64,000 bases of DNA from Castellaniella daejeonensis (GTDB lineage: Bacteria > Pseudomonadota > Gammaproteobacteria > Burkholderiales > Burkholderiaceae_B): assembly GCF_039523555.1 (NCBI RefSeq), contig NZ_BAAAFN010000007.1, positions 50,149-114,148 on the forward strand, read 5' to 3'. The notes beneath the pieces were generated by a model. It saw nothing but the letters and a program-made list of their open reading frames with translations. It had not been told where the DNA came from and did no database searches. Shown here piece after piece: positions 1-8,227 of this stretch. How positions within the stretch are numbered: position 1 is the first letter of the stretch; each line of letters begins with the position of its first letter. Both the position numbers and the translations under genes were made by a program.

Positions 1-294
1 GTGCTGCTCGCGAAAGAAGGCCGTATGGTTGATCGTGAAGGCGCTGATGAAGCGATCCCATTCGTCGGCCTGGGGGTTCTGTTCCAGGTAGTCCAGATAG
101 GCGCGGACCGTGGAAGATCCCGCATGGTGGGCCCGCAGGCCCAGGGTGCGGGCCGCCATGTCCTTCTTGTGATCGCCCAGGATGATGCCCGCCCGCCGAT
201 GCAGCACCTGCACCGCGCGCGCCAGGTCCGCTGCATCGGCCTTGGGCAGGGCCGGCTGTGAAAAATAGGAAGCAGTGGGCGCGTCGTGGATCAT
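1..294 (-). CDS. cheR: CheR chemotaxis methyltransferase, N-terminal part (cut by window edge)
   Basis: Seen: reading the minus strand from an ATG at 292-294 gives 98 open codons running off the left edge. The translation carries the CheR N-terminal helical domain pattern, with GIILGDHKKDM near residue 40, a YLDYLEQNP segment and ending FTINHTAFFREQH, which matches the start of the SAM-dependent methyltransferase fold. Known: CheR methylates glutamates in MCP receptors to adapt chemotactic signalling in the cytoplasm. Context: it starts 28 bp after the MCP gene on the same strand, as in flagellar/chemotaxis operons of Bordetella type. No strong Shine-Dalgarno sequence is visible before this ATG, and no other in-frame start lies upstream before the MCP stop. 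The catalytic domain is outside the window. Confidence 0.88.
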   Translation of the reverse strand, partial: MIHDAPTASYFSQPALPKADAADLARAVQVLHRRAGIILGDHKKDMAARTLGLRAHHAGSSTVRAYLDYLEQNPQADEWDRFISAFTINHTAFFREQH

Positions 295-322
295 GGCGGT
301 GTCGTGGCGGGACGTGCTGGGA

Positions 323-2065
323 TCAGGCCTGCTCCAGCGCCAGGGCCGGCTGGCCGGCGCGCGGAGTATAGCCCAGTTGCCCGCCCTGGACATCGATGAC
401 CGGCCCTCCTTCCTGCAGCCGGAAGGCGGCGACGGCCATGCTGAGATGCTCGGCCTGGTCCTGCAGCGACCCGGCAGCGCTGGCCGCTTCCTGGACCAGG
501 GCAGCGTTCTGCTGCACAACGTGGTCCATGTCGTTGACCGCCGAGTTGATCTGGCTGATGCCGTCGGCCTGCTCGCGGGAGGCCGAGGAGATCTCGTTCA
601 TGATGGCCGTGACGCCCTGCACGGAACGGACGATCTCGCCCATGATCTGTCCGGCGTCCTTGACGCGTTCGGAACCTTCGCGCACCCGCCCCACGGAATC
701 GTCGATCAGCGTCTTGATTTCCTTGGCAGCCTGGGAACTGCGCTGGGCGAGCGACCGGACTTCGCCCGCCACGACGGCAAAGCCCTTGCCCTGCTCGCCG
801 GCACGGGCGGCCTCGACTGCCGCGTTCAGGGCCAGGATATTGGTCTGGAAGGCGATGCCGTCGATCACGCTCACGATCTCGGCGATCTTGCTCGAGCTCT
901 GGGTGATGCCGGCCATGGTCTCGGCCACGCTGGTGACGGCGGCTCCGCCGCGCTCGGCCACGTCCGCCGCCGTCTTGGCAAGCTGATCGGCCTGGGCGGC
1001 ATTGTCGGAATTCTGGCGCACGGTGCTGGCGAGCTGCTCCATGCTGGCGGCGGTCTGCTGCAAGGAGGCCGCCTGCTGCTCGGTGCGGCTGCTCAGATCC
1101 GTGTTGCCGGCGAAGATCTCCTGGGCGCCCAGGCGGATTTCGCCCACGCCATTGCGCACCGAAGACACCATGCGCACCAGGCTGTCCTGCATGCGCTGCA
1201 TCGCCATGTAGAGCACGCCGATCTCATTGCTCGAAGGCACATGGATGGCCTCGGTGAGGTCGCCCGCCGCGATGCGGTCGAAATGCTGGCCGGCCAGGCG
1301 CAGCGGCCGCAGCACCACCCGTTGCAGGAACAGGTAGGCGGCCACGGCGAAGATCAGGGCCACTGCCATGGAGACGCCGACGATGAGGATGACCAGGCGC
1401 AGATGCGCGGCCTCGTCCTGGACCGCCTGGGCGGTCTGTTCCTGCTGATACTGCTTGAGCGTCTGGACGGCCTGCTCGAAGCGGCGCTCGACGGGGTCGA
1501 TGTTTTCGGTCTGCAGCTTCTCGTACTGCTCGATATTCCCGGTCTTGAGCTGCACCAGCACGGGCGGCAGTTCCTTGTCGAGCAACTGGGCATAGGTCTG
1601 GACGATCTGCTCGATCTGTCCGGCCTGCTGGGGATCGGTCATGTGCGCCTTGGCAGCCGCATGGAACCGGTCGAGCGCTTCGCGCGCTTCCTTCAGACGG
1701 GTTTCGGCCTGGGCGATCAGCGCCCGCGAACTGTCGCTGAGCGTGCCGGCCCCGGTCGACGAATCGCCGCCACTGCCCCACTCGGACAGGATGGCGCTGT
1801 TGGCCAGATCGCTGTTGATGACGATGCTGCCCAGGGTCCGGCCCAGCAATATCTGGACCTCGCGGTAGCGGGCGACCGAATCGTCCAGCAACCGCACGGT
1901 TTCATCGTCGCCCGCGATTTCCTGCAGCGCCTCGTTGTTCATCTTCAGGGACAGCACGCCCAGCAGCGCCCCGGAAATGAGCATGAAGAAGAAAAAAACA
2001 AGCACCAGAACCAGGCTGGTGCGGACTTTAAGCGCGCCAATGAGCGATTTTCCGCCTGATTGCAT
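323..2065 (-). CDS. Methyl-accepting chemotaxis protein (Tsr/Tar-like)
   Basis: A 580-residue receptor that passes ligand state to CheA-CheW. Seen: TM1 at about 17-39, a periplasmic helical ligand domain 40-222, TM2 about 223-247, HAMP about 248-300, and a long coiled-coil signalling domain 300-560 with the conserved hairpin tip around IDGIAFQTNILALNAAVEAA. Two methylation-type Gln/Glu-rich stretches flank the tip. The C-terminus ends in ALALEQA; I see no NWETF-like pentapeptide for CheR/CheB docking. Context: it lies between cheW and cheR, so it is probably the operon's main receptor, comparable to tsr in Bordetella. The ligand cannot be told from sequence. The ATG at 2065 is weakly supported by a ribosome site but is the only good start before TM1. 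Confidence 0.93.
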   Translation of the reverse strand: MQSGGKSLIGALKVRTSLVLVLVFFFFMLISGALLGVLSLKMNNEALQEIAGDDETVRLLDDSVARYREVQILLGRTLGSIVINSDLANSAILSEWGSGGDSSTGAGTLSDSSRALIAQAETRLKEAREALDRFHAAAKAHMTDPQQAGQIEQIVQTYAQLLDKELPPVLVQLKTGNIEQYEKLQTENIDPVERRFEQAVQTLKQYQQEQTAQAVQDEAAHLRLVILIVGVSMAVALIFAVAAYLFLQRVVLRPLRLAGQHFDRIAAGDLTEAIHVPSSNEIGVLYMAMQRMQDSLVRMVSSVRNGVGEIRLGAQEIFAGNTDLSSRTEQQAASLQQTAASMEQLASTVRQNSDNAAQADQLAKTAADVAERGGAAVTSVAETMAGITQSSSKIAEIVSVIDGIAFQTNILALNAAVEAARAGEQGKGFAVVAGEVRSLAQRSSQAAKEIKTLIDDSVGRVREGSERVKDAGQIMGEIVRSVQGVTAIMNEISSASREQADGISQINSAVNDMDHVVQQNAALVQEAASAAGSLQDQAEHLSMAVAAFRLQEGGPVIDVQGGQLGYTPRAGQPALALEQA

Positions 2066-2119
2066 AAGATCGAGACCCAGTGAATGTAACCGCCGGAGAG
2101 AAAAGCCGAGGCCGCCCGT

Positions 2120-2617
2120 TCAGGCGACCGCTTCTTCGACCAGCGCCATTTCTTCGCTGGTCATGAGTTTTTCGATATCGACCAGGATGAGCATGCGCTC
2201 GCCCACGGTGCCGATGCCGGTCAGATGCTCCGTGGAGAATGCAGAGCCGAACTGCGGCGCCGCGCTGATCTGCGACGGCTGAAGGATCAGCACGTCGGAC
2301 ACGCCGTCCACCACCACGCCCACGACCCTGGAGCGGACGTTGAGGATCACCACCACGGTCTGGGAGGTGTATTCCACATTGTCCATGTTGAACTTCAGGC
2401 GCAGGTCGACGATCGGCACGATCACGCCGCGCAGGTTGGTGACGCCCTTGATGAAGGACGGCACATTGGCGATGCGCGTGACGGTCTGGCTGTCGTAGCC
2501 GCGGATCTCCTGCACCTTGAGGATGTCGATCCCGTATTCCTGGTTGGCCAGGGTGAAGATCAGGAATTCCTTGCCCTGGGTTTCTCCCTGTTCCTGCTTC
2601 GAGGTGGCTTGATTCAT
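2120..2617 (-). CDS. cheW: CheW chemotaxis coupling protein
   Basis: CheW bridges MCP tips and the P5 domain of CheA in the membrane-associated signalling array. Seen: 165 residues, nearly all one CheW/SH3-like domain, with the family pattern FLIFTLANQEYGIDILKVQEI at the start and the NLRGVIVPIVDLR segment in the middle. Start choice: the frame stays open to 2695, but that would add 26 residues overlapping cheA. The ATG at 2617 has GGAG five bases upstream and gives the normal family length, so I use it. It follows cheA by 25 bp and precedes the MCP gene by 54 bp. Confidence 0.95.
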   Translation of the reverse strand: MNQATSKQEQGETQGKEFLIFTLANQEYGIDILKVQEIRGYDSQTVTRIANVPSFIKGVTNLRGVIVPIVDLRLKFNMDNVEYTSQTVVVILNVRSRVVGVVVDGVSDVLILQPSQISAAPQFGSAFSTEHLTGIGTVGERMLILVDIEKLMTSEEMALVEEAVA

Positions 2618-2642
2618 GATGGCTCCAAATTGGGGATGAAGA

Positions 2643-4745
2643 TCAGGCGGCCGCGCCCGCCCGCAGCGAGGTTGTGCGGCGCAGGGCAAACACATCGACG
2701 ATCAGGGCCACGCTGCCGTCGCCCAGGATGGTCGCCGCCGAAATGCCCGGCACCTTGCGATAGTTGGTTTCGAGATTCTTCACCACGACCTGATGCTGGC
2801 CGATCAGGTGATCCACCATCAGCGCGAAGCGCTGGTCCTCGGCCTGGAGGATCACGGCGATGGCCCGCGTCAGATCCGTTTCGGCCTGGCCCACATTGAA
2901 GACCTCGTGCAGTGCAACGATGGGCAGGTATTCTCCGCGCACGTGCAGGACCTGCTCGGTCTCGGAAATGCGGTGGATCTGGTCCTCCGTGGCCTGCATG
3001 GATTCGGTGACGTGGGACAGCGGCAGGATGAAGGTTTCCTCGCCGACCCTGACCGACATGCCGTCCAGGATGGCCAGCGTCAGGGGCAGGACGATCCGGG
3101 TGGTGGTGCCTTCACCCTTGCGGGAGGACAGCTGCACGTGCCCCCCCATGCTCTGGATGTTGCGCCGGACCACGTCCATGCCGACCCCGCGGCCGGAAAT
3201 GTCGGTGACCTTCTCGGCCGTGGAGAATCCGGGCGCGAAGATCAATTGCCAGAGCTCATCATCGGGCGTGGCCTCGGACACCGGGAAGCCGGAGGCGATC
3301 GCCTTTTTCAGGATGCGCTCGCGGTTCAGGCCGGCCCCGTCGTCGATCACGTCGATGATGATCTGCCCGCCATTGTGCTGAGCCGACAGGATCAGCGTGC
3401 CTTCCGGATCCTTGCCCTGGGCGATGCGGACGTCCGGCGTTTCCAGGCCGTGGTCCAGGCTGTTGCGCACCAGATGGGTGAGCGGATCGATGATGCGCTC
3501 GATCAGGCTCTTGTCGAGCTCGGTGGCCTGGCCCTTGGTGACCAGCCGGATGCGCTTGCCCAGCTTGGTGGCATTTTCCCGCACCACGCGCGGGAAACGG
3601 CTGAAGACGTAGTCCATCGGCATCATGCGGATGGACATCACCGCTTCCTGCAGGTCGCGCGCATTGCGTTCCAGCTGTTCGATGCCGTTGAGCAGGCGAT
3701 CGTGCAGGACCGGATCCAGCGTCTGGGACGTCTGCAGCAACATGGCCTGGGTGATGACGAGCTCGCCCACCAGATTGATGATCTGATCGACTTTTTCGAC
3801 GCCCACGCGGATGGTGCCGCTTTCCTTGGGCTTGTGGGCCTTGACCCCGTTCGCGCCGCCCGACTTGTCGGCGGATTCGCCGGCGTCCCGGGTGCCGGCC
3901 GGTTCCGCGGCGTCGGGCGCGGGCGCATGCTCGGCGGCCGGCGCCGGGGCGGGGGCAGCGACAGGCGCGGGAGCCGCCGCAGACGCGGGTGCGGGTGCGG
4001 GTGCGGGTGCGGCCGCAGCGGGGGCAGCACCCGGCACGGCTTCGCGCGTCACGCTGACCTGGTCGGCGTTCACGATGAAGCAACAGACGGCTTCGAGATC
4101 ATCGGCCGGGGTCGTGGTCTGCAACCACAGCGACAGATCGCCGCCACTGTGGTCCCGATGCAGGATCTCGCCCATCAGGGCCATCTCGTTGACCAGCGGT
4201 TCGACATCCTTGTCCTGGATCCGGCTGATCCGGATGCGGATCGGCAGATCGCCGGCCGGGACCGCTGCAGCGGCAGGAGCCGCCTGAGGGGCCGCTGCGG
4301 GCGCAGCCGGGGCCGGAGCGGGCGCTCCCGCCGCACCGCCTTGCTGCTGTTCCAGCGCAAGCTGGCGCAGTTGGGCGCAGATACGCTCGTAGACCTGCTG
4401 ATCGGGCTTTTCCGAGCCGCGGTAAGCGGCGACTTGTTCGGTCAACACGTCCTTGGTTTCCAGAAAGAGGTCGATCATATCCTGCCGCAGGGGCATTTCC
4501 CCATGACGGATCAGGTCCAGGAGGTTCTCCAGCAAATGCGTGGTCTTGGCCAGTTCCTCGAAGCAGCCAAATGTGCCGGCACCACCCTTGATGGAATGCG
4601 CTGCCCGGAAGATGCCGTTGAGCACATCCGGGTCGGGTTGGTCCAGGTCCAGATTCAACAACTGCTGCTCCATATTGGTCAGCAGTTCGTCGGCCTCGTC
4701 GAAGAACGTATCGAAAAACTCACTCAGGTCCACACCTGCACTCAT
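2643..4745 (-). CDS. cheA: CheA chemotaxis sensor histidine kinase
   Basis: CheA autophosphorylates on His and passes phosphate to CheY/CheB under MCP-CheW control. Seen: 700 residues. P1 HPt domain about 1-105 with the phospho-acceptor H50 in AAHSIKGG; a P2-like domain about 170-235; an Ala/Pro-rich linker about 240-290; P3 dimerisation about 310-380; P4 ATPase with the N box (LVRNSLDHGLE), DDGAGLN and GRGVGMDVV motifs; P5 CheW-like domain to the end. All key motifs are intact. The linker DNA contains four perfect copies of a 6-bp unit at 3985-4008. Context: nine bases downstream of motB and 25 bp upstream of cheW. Confidence 0.97.
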   Translation of the reverse strand: MSAGVDLSEFFDTFFDEADELLTNMEQQLLNLDLDQPDPDVLNGIFRAAHSIKGGAGTFGCFEELAKTTHLLENLLDLIRHGEMPLRQDMIDLFLETKDVLTEQVAAYRGSEKPDQQVYERICAQLRQLALEQQQGGAAGAPAPAPAAPAAAPQAAPAAAAVPAGDLPIRIRISRIQDKDVEPLVNEMALMGEILHRDHSGGDLSLWLQTTTPADDLEAVCCFIVNADQVSVTREAVPGAAPAAAAPAPAPAPASAAAPAPVAAPAPAPAAEHAPAPDAAEPAGTRDAGESADKSGGANGVKAHKPKESGTIRVGVEKVDQIINLVGELVITQAMLLQTSQTLDPVLHDRLLNGIEQLERNARDLQEAVMSIRMMPMDYVFSRFPRVVRENATKLGKRIRLVTKGQATELDKSLIERIIDPLTHLVRNSLDHGLETPDVRIAQGKDPEGTLILSAQHNGGQIIIDVIDDGAGLNRERILKKAIASGFPVSEATPDDELWQLIFAPGFSTAEKVTDISGRGVGMDVVRRNIQSMGGHVQLSSRKGEGTTTRIVLPLTLAILDGMSVRVGEETFILPLSHVTESMQATEDQIHRISETEQVLHVRGEYLPIVALHEVFNVGQAETDLTRAIAVILQAEDQRFALMVDHLIGQHQVVVKNLETNYRKVPGISAATILGDGSVALIVDVFALRRTTSLRAGAAA

Positions 4746-4754
4746 GATCCATCC

Positions 4755-5882
4755 TTACCCTTGATTGCCCGATGCGCCAGCCGGGGAAGCGGCTGGCGCG
4801 CCTGTGGATTGCCCTGCCGGAGGGGATACGGTCGTAGCGCCCGGCGCAGGGACGGAGCCCGCAGCCGGCGGCCCGGAAACGGCAGGCGCCGGCTGGACGG
4901 CCGGCGCGGCAGAACCGCCCCCTGGTTGAGGTACTGAGCTTCCCGGCGGCGCGGAGCCGCTGCCGGCACTCCCCGGGTCCGGAGCGGGATGCCGGAGCAA
5001 TTCCAGCTGTTCGCGGATTTTCACGCTGTCCTGGCCGGCAGAATTCTGTTCGTCGATGCGCCGTTCGGCGCGGCGGTTCAGAACCAGGATGCTGATCCGG
5101 CGATTGACGGCCGCCATGGGGTCGTCCTTGATCAGGTCGACGGTATCGCCCAGCCCCAGGATGCGCTTGACTTTGTTTTCGACCAGGCCACCGGCGACCA
5201 GTTCGCGGCGCGCCGAGTTGGCACGATCGGCCGACAGTTCCCAGTTGCTGTAGTTACGATCGCCGGAGGCATAGCGCAGCGCATCGGTGTGGCCGGAAAT
5301 CGTGATCGAATTCGGCAACTGGCTGATCAGCGGAGCCAGTTCTCTCAGGATGTCGCGCATATAGGTCTGCACCACCGCGCTGCCGGTGGTGAACATCGGA
5401 CGATTCTGCTGGTCCAGGATCTGGATCCGGAGACCGTCGGGCGTCATGTCGAGCAGCAGCTGGGGCCTGAACTGGCGCAGCACCGGATTGTGCTCGATCA
5501 GGTTGTCGAGTTTCTGCTTCAGGTTTTCCAGGTTTTCCTGGTCGGCCCTGTCGGCTCGCGACTCGAAATCGCTTTCGGACGAGGCCGAGGGCAAGGGATG
5601 CGGATTGGGGATCACGCTGGGATCGCCGCCGGGAATCTTGGACTGGCTGTTGTCCATTTTTTCGCCGCCCGTGATCGCCGTCATCAGCGGCATGCGGAAG
5701 TATTCCGCGATGGACTGGAGATCCTTCTTCGGCACCAGCAGCAGCAGCCACATCACCAGGAAGAACGCCATCATCGCGGTCATGAAGTCCGCGTAGGCGA
5801 TCTTCCAGCTGCCCCCGTGATGGGATTCGCCGTAGGCCCGCTTGCGGCGGACGACGACGCGGCCGGTATCATGCTTGGCCAT
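4755..5882 (-). CDS. motB: MotB flagellar stator protein
   Basis: MotB anchors the H+-driven stator to peptidoglycan and forms the proton channel with MotA. Seen: 375 residues with a short basic cytoplasmic N-terminus, a single TM about 28-50 containing the proton-carrying D32 in YADFMTAMMAFF, then a periplasmic OmpA/MotB domain (about 150-280) with the peptidoglycan-binding segment TISGHTDALRY. The last 90 residues are an Ala/Pro/Ser/Gly-rich tail of low complexity. Asp32, rather than a polar substitution, and the MotB-like plug region favour proton use over sodium, which is inference. It begins 19 bp after motA and ends nine bases before cheA. Confidence 0.96.
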   Translation of the reverse strand: MAKHDTGRVVVRRKRAYGESHHGGSWKIAYADFMTAMMAFFLVMWLLLLVPKKDLQSIAEYFRMPLMTAITGGEKMDNSQSKIPGGDPSVIPNPHPLPSASSESDFESRADRADQENLENLKQKLDNLIEHNPVLRQFRPQLLLDMTPDGLRIQILDQQNRPMFTTGSAVVQTYMRDILRELAPLISQLPNSITISGHTDALRYASGDRNYSNWELSADRANSARRELVAGGLVENKVKRILGLGDTVDLIKDDPMAAVNRRISILVLNRRAERRIDEQNSAGQDSVKIREQLELLRHPAPDPGSAGSGSAPPGSSVPQPGGGSAAPAVQPAPAVSGPPAAGSVPAPGATTVSPPAGQSTGAPAASPAGASGNQG

Positions 5883-5901
5883 ACCCCCTTGCCCCCTCGC
5901 G

Positions 5902-6774
5902 TCAGCGGCCCGCGGCCTGGCTCTTCACCTGCCGCACATGAGCCTCGAGTTCGGAGAACGAGGGGCGGACGGACGAGAACAGGACCTTGCGACCGAATTC
6001 GACGGCCAGCGGCGGCGGATAGCCGTTCATGCTGGCCAGCAGGGTGACCTTGATGCATTCGAGCACCTTGATCGCAGCCACCGACTGGCGCTCGACCGCC
6101 GAAGCGAACGGCGCGCAGAAACCGTAGGACAGCAGGATGCCCAGGAAAGTACCCACCATGGCCTTGGAGATCAGGTCGGCCAGGATGGCCGGCGGCTGAT
6201 CGACGGCCGCCAGGGCCTTCACCACCCCCAGCACCGCCGCCACGATACCGAAGGCCGGCAGCGCGTCGGCCACGGCACGCACTGCATTGACGGGCGTGTG
6301 ATTTTCATTGTGCAGCGCCTCGATTTCCTGATCCATCAGCGTCTCGATCTCGAAGGAGTTCATGTTGCCGCTGATCATGATGCGCAGGTAGTCCGTCAGG
6401 AACTCCATCAGCTTGGCGTCCTTCTGGATCAGGGGATAGTGCGAAAAGATGGCGCTGGACTTGGGATCCTCGATGTCGGACTCGATCGACATCAACCCGT
6501 CTCGCCGGGCCTTGTTCAGCAAGGTATACAGCAGGGCCAGCAGCTCCATGTAGAGCGGCTTGCCGTAGGGGTTGCGCTTGATGGCCTTGGGAAAAGCCTC
6601 GACGAGCAGCTTGACCGAGGCGCCATTGCTGGAAGCAATGTACGAACCCAGCGCCGCACCGCCGATGAGCGTGAATTCGAAGGGCTGGTACAGGGCGCCG
6701 AGATGGCCTCCCATCGCGACGTAACTGACGAAGACCCCTGCCCCTACGATCAGGTATCCCAGGATAATAAACAC
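5902..6774 (-). CDS. motA: MotA flagellar stator protein
   Basis: Membrane stator subunit that works with MotB to convert proton flow into torque. Seen: 290 residues, four TM segments (about 2-22, 30-50, 165-190, 200-225), the large cytoplasmic loop 55-160, and the family segment PAFGIVAAVLGVVKAL in TM3. The frame begins with GTG at 6774, not ATG; the sequence from the first residues (FIILGYLIVGAGVF) matches the family N-terminus, so the GTG is credible. Context: 106 bp downstream of flhC, same strand, hence probably cotranscribed with flhDC or driven by its own class 2 promoter in the gap 6775-6880. I could not identify that promoter. Confidence 0.95.
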   Translation of the reverse strand: MFIILGYLIVGAGVFVSYVAMGGHLGALYQPFEFTLIGGAALGSYIASSNGASVKLLVEAFPKAIKRNPYGKPLYMELLALLYTLLNKARRDGLMSIESDIEDPKSSAIFSHYPLIQKDAKLMEFLTDYLRIMISGNMNSFEIETLMDQEIEALHNENHTPVNAVRAVADALPAFGIVAAVLGVVKALAAVDQPPAILADLISKAMVGTFLGILLSYGFCAPFASAVERQSVAAIKVLECIKVTLLASMNGYPPPLAVEFGRKVLFSSVRPSFSELEAHVRQVKSQAAGR

Positions 6775-6880
6775 GTGCGCACGCCTCGAGAGTCAGAATA
6801 CCGCCATCATCCCCTGTTTTCCTGCATTCAAAAGCACGGTTAAACAGGTCTTTTTGTCCACAAATCCCCTGTCTGCTCGG

Positions 6881-7441
6881 TCAGGCAGGCACGCGCGCAG
6901 CCGACCGGCGGCGCGCGCGGGTCTTGCCCGCCCGGGGCGGCGGCTTGCAGATGGCGCAGACGAATCCGGACTCAGGATCGTGCGCGTGGGCGACGAACAG
7001 CCCCCTGCACTGCTGGCAGCAGGACAGCTGCACCAGACCGCTTTCGAAGAAGCGCACCAGCATCCAGGCCCGCGTGAAGCTGAGCACTGGCTCGTCGCTC
7101 CCCTCGCCGGGCTGCAGGCCCACCGAGGATTGCTCCAGGTACAACCGATACGCTTCCACCAGCGCCTGCGACTTTTTCGCCGGGGTGAAGGTGTCCATGT
7201 AACGGTAGATGTTGTAGAACAGGCTGGAATGGATGTTCGGCAGCCAGGTCATGAACCATTCCACAGAGAAGGGCAGCATGCCCTTCGGAGGGGAGGCACC
7301 CTTGACCTCGCGGTACAGGCGCGCCAGCCGGTCGTAGCTGAGGGATGTTTCGGCCTGCAGCACCTGCAGGCGTGCCCCCAGGCGGATCATGTCCGTGGCA
7401 AGCAGGATGTCGTCGGCTTCGCGGGAAACGCTTTTGGACAT
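6881..7441 (-). CDS. flhC: FlhC flagellar master regulator subunit
   Basis: FlhC forms the FlhD4C2 complex that activates class 2 flagellar promoters with sigma-70. Seen: 186 residues, close to the enterobacterial length. The C-terminal zinc-binding cysteines are present: the CCQQC motif near 135 and VCAIC near 158. The tail is basic and Arg/Ala-rich. Its ATG lies only three bases past the flhD stop codon and has no separate ribosome site, so translation is probably coupled to flhD. Confidence is high because the pair and its order are diagnostic. Confidence 0.96.
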   Translation of the reverse strand: MSKSVSREADDILLATDMIRLGARLQVLQAETSLSYDRLARLYREVKGASPPKGMLPFSVEWFMTWLPNIHSSLFYNIYRYMDTFTPAKKSQALVEAYRLYLEQSSVGLQPGEGSDEPVLSFTRAWMLVRFFESGLVQLSCCQQCRGLFVAHAHDPESGFVCAICKPPPRAGKTRARRRSAARVPA

Positions 7442-7444
7442 GGC

Positions 7445-7765
7445 TCAGGCGGAAACGGTTTCCTGCCGGGCCATCAGGATGGTGGAATGTGCTTGCTGCA
7501 GCACGCCACCCAGGACTTCGTGCGTCAGGGAATTGAGTAGTTGGGCGTCGTTCAGGCGGAAGGCGCACAACACGGAATTGGAACCGGCCAGCCGGACGAT
7601 CTGGGCCGGAGACAGATTGAGGATGATTTCCGCGACATCGGCGTCGAAGCCGAGTCGGAACATGCCGGCGGCCAGATTTTCACGCAGCAGGCGCTGGGCC
7701 AGCATCAGATAGGACAGATTGACCTCACGGATGTCATTCAACAGCGTGGAATCGAGATTGGACAT
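7445..7765 (-). CDS. flhD: FlhD flagellar master regulator subunit
   Basis: DNA-targeting partner of FlhC. Seen: 106 residues, all-helical, with the family pattern DIREVNLSYLMLAQRLLREN at the N-terminus and a DNA-binding helix-turn-helix in the C-terminal half. Start choice: the frame is open to a TTG at 7783, but the ATG at 7765 has AAGGGG placed seven bases upstream and gives the MSNLDSTLL start typical of the family. It is the first gene of the leftward motility transcript; everything from 7765 to the left edge reads in the same direction with short gaps. The AT-rich region upstream is its likely control region. Confidence 0.96.
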   Translation of the reverse strand: MSNLDSTLLNDIREVNLSYLMLAQRLLRENLAAGMFRLGFDADVAEIILNLSPAQIVRLAGSNSVLCAFRLNDAQLLNSLTHEVLGGVLQQAHSTILMARQETVSA

Positions 7766-8227
7766 GGGACCCCTTTTTGGCAATTACCGGACTCTATATC
7801 TGGAAACCGGCTCGTCGCAGGTACGCTGGAGGGCGCCGCCTGCTCCTGAATCAATTGTCACAAATTACCAGTCACAACAATTAAATCCAGACATCAAAAA
7901 TACATTTTCATGCATATTTGACATGAACGGTAGGAGTATAGCCTTAACTGTCCTGAATCTTGACGCTACTTAACAATTAACAAAAGAAATTTTTGTGTAT
8001 AAATGTAAATAAATTCAGGGAAAACCATAGCTTGTTAATGGCTTACCCTAATCAGCGTTGCCGATCAGCAACATGCCATATCCGCAAGCAAGGAAACACC
8101 AGAATGCACAGGAACGTCCGCTGCTGATTTCCTCAGGCTCACGGAGCATGGAAACCGGCTGCACCCGGCCTGGCGCACGACGGATGCACGGAAGACAGGC
8201 GCACGAGAGATGCGCAGCAGGGAGGGA
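7766..8227. promoter_or_regulatory. Long AT-rich intergenic region upstream of flhDC
   Basis: This is one of the three long gene-free stretches of the window. The section 7840-8045 is strikingly AT-rich compared with the surrounding DNA and has runs of A/T. Two copies of GTCACAA occur at 7857-7863 and 7871-7877 (14-bp period), and ACAATTAA occurs near 7876 and 7972. The region must contain the flhDC promoter reading leftward; I cannot assign a single -10/-35 pair with confidence. The segment 8050-8227, behind the glpD stop codon, returns to high GC and shows no clear terminator with a T-run. No convincing small gene was found. Confidence 0.6.

Noticed and set aside
275..2059. Long plus-strand open frame opposite the MCP gene
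   Set aside because: It is the antisense shadow of a high-GC gene; the minus strand has a full MCP domain set and the plus product resembles no family.
2618..2695. Longer CheW N-terminus
   Set aside because: It would overlap cheA and lacks family similarity; the ATG at 2617 has a proper ribosome site.
7719..7973. Plus-strand frame upstream of flhD
   Set aside because: Overlaps the flhD start antisense, has no ribosome site and lies over the AT-rich control region.
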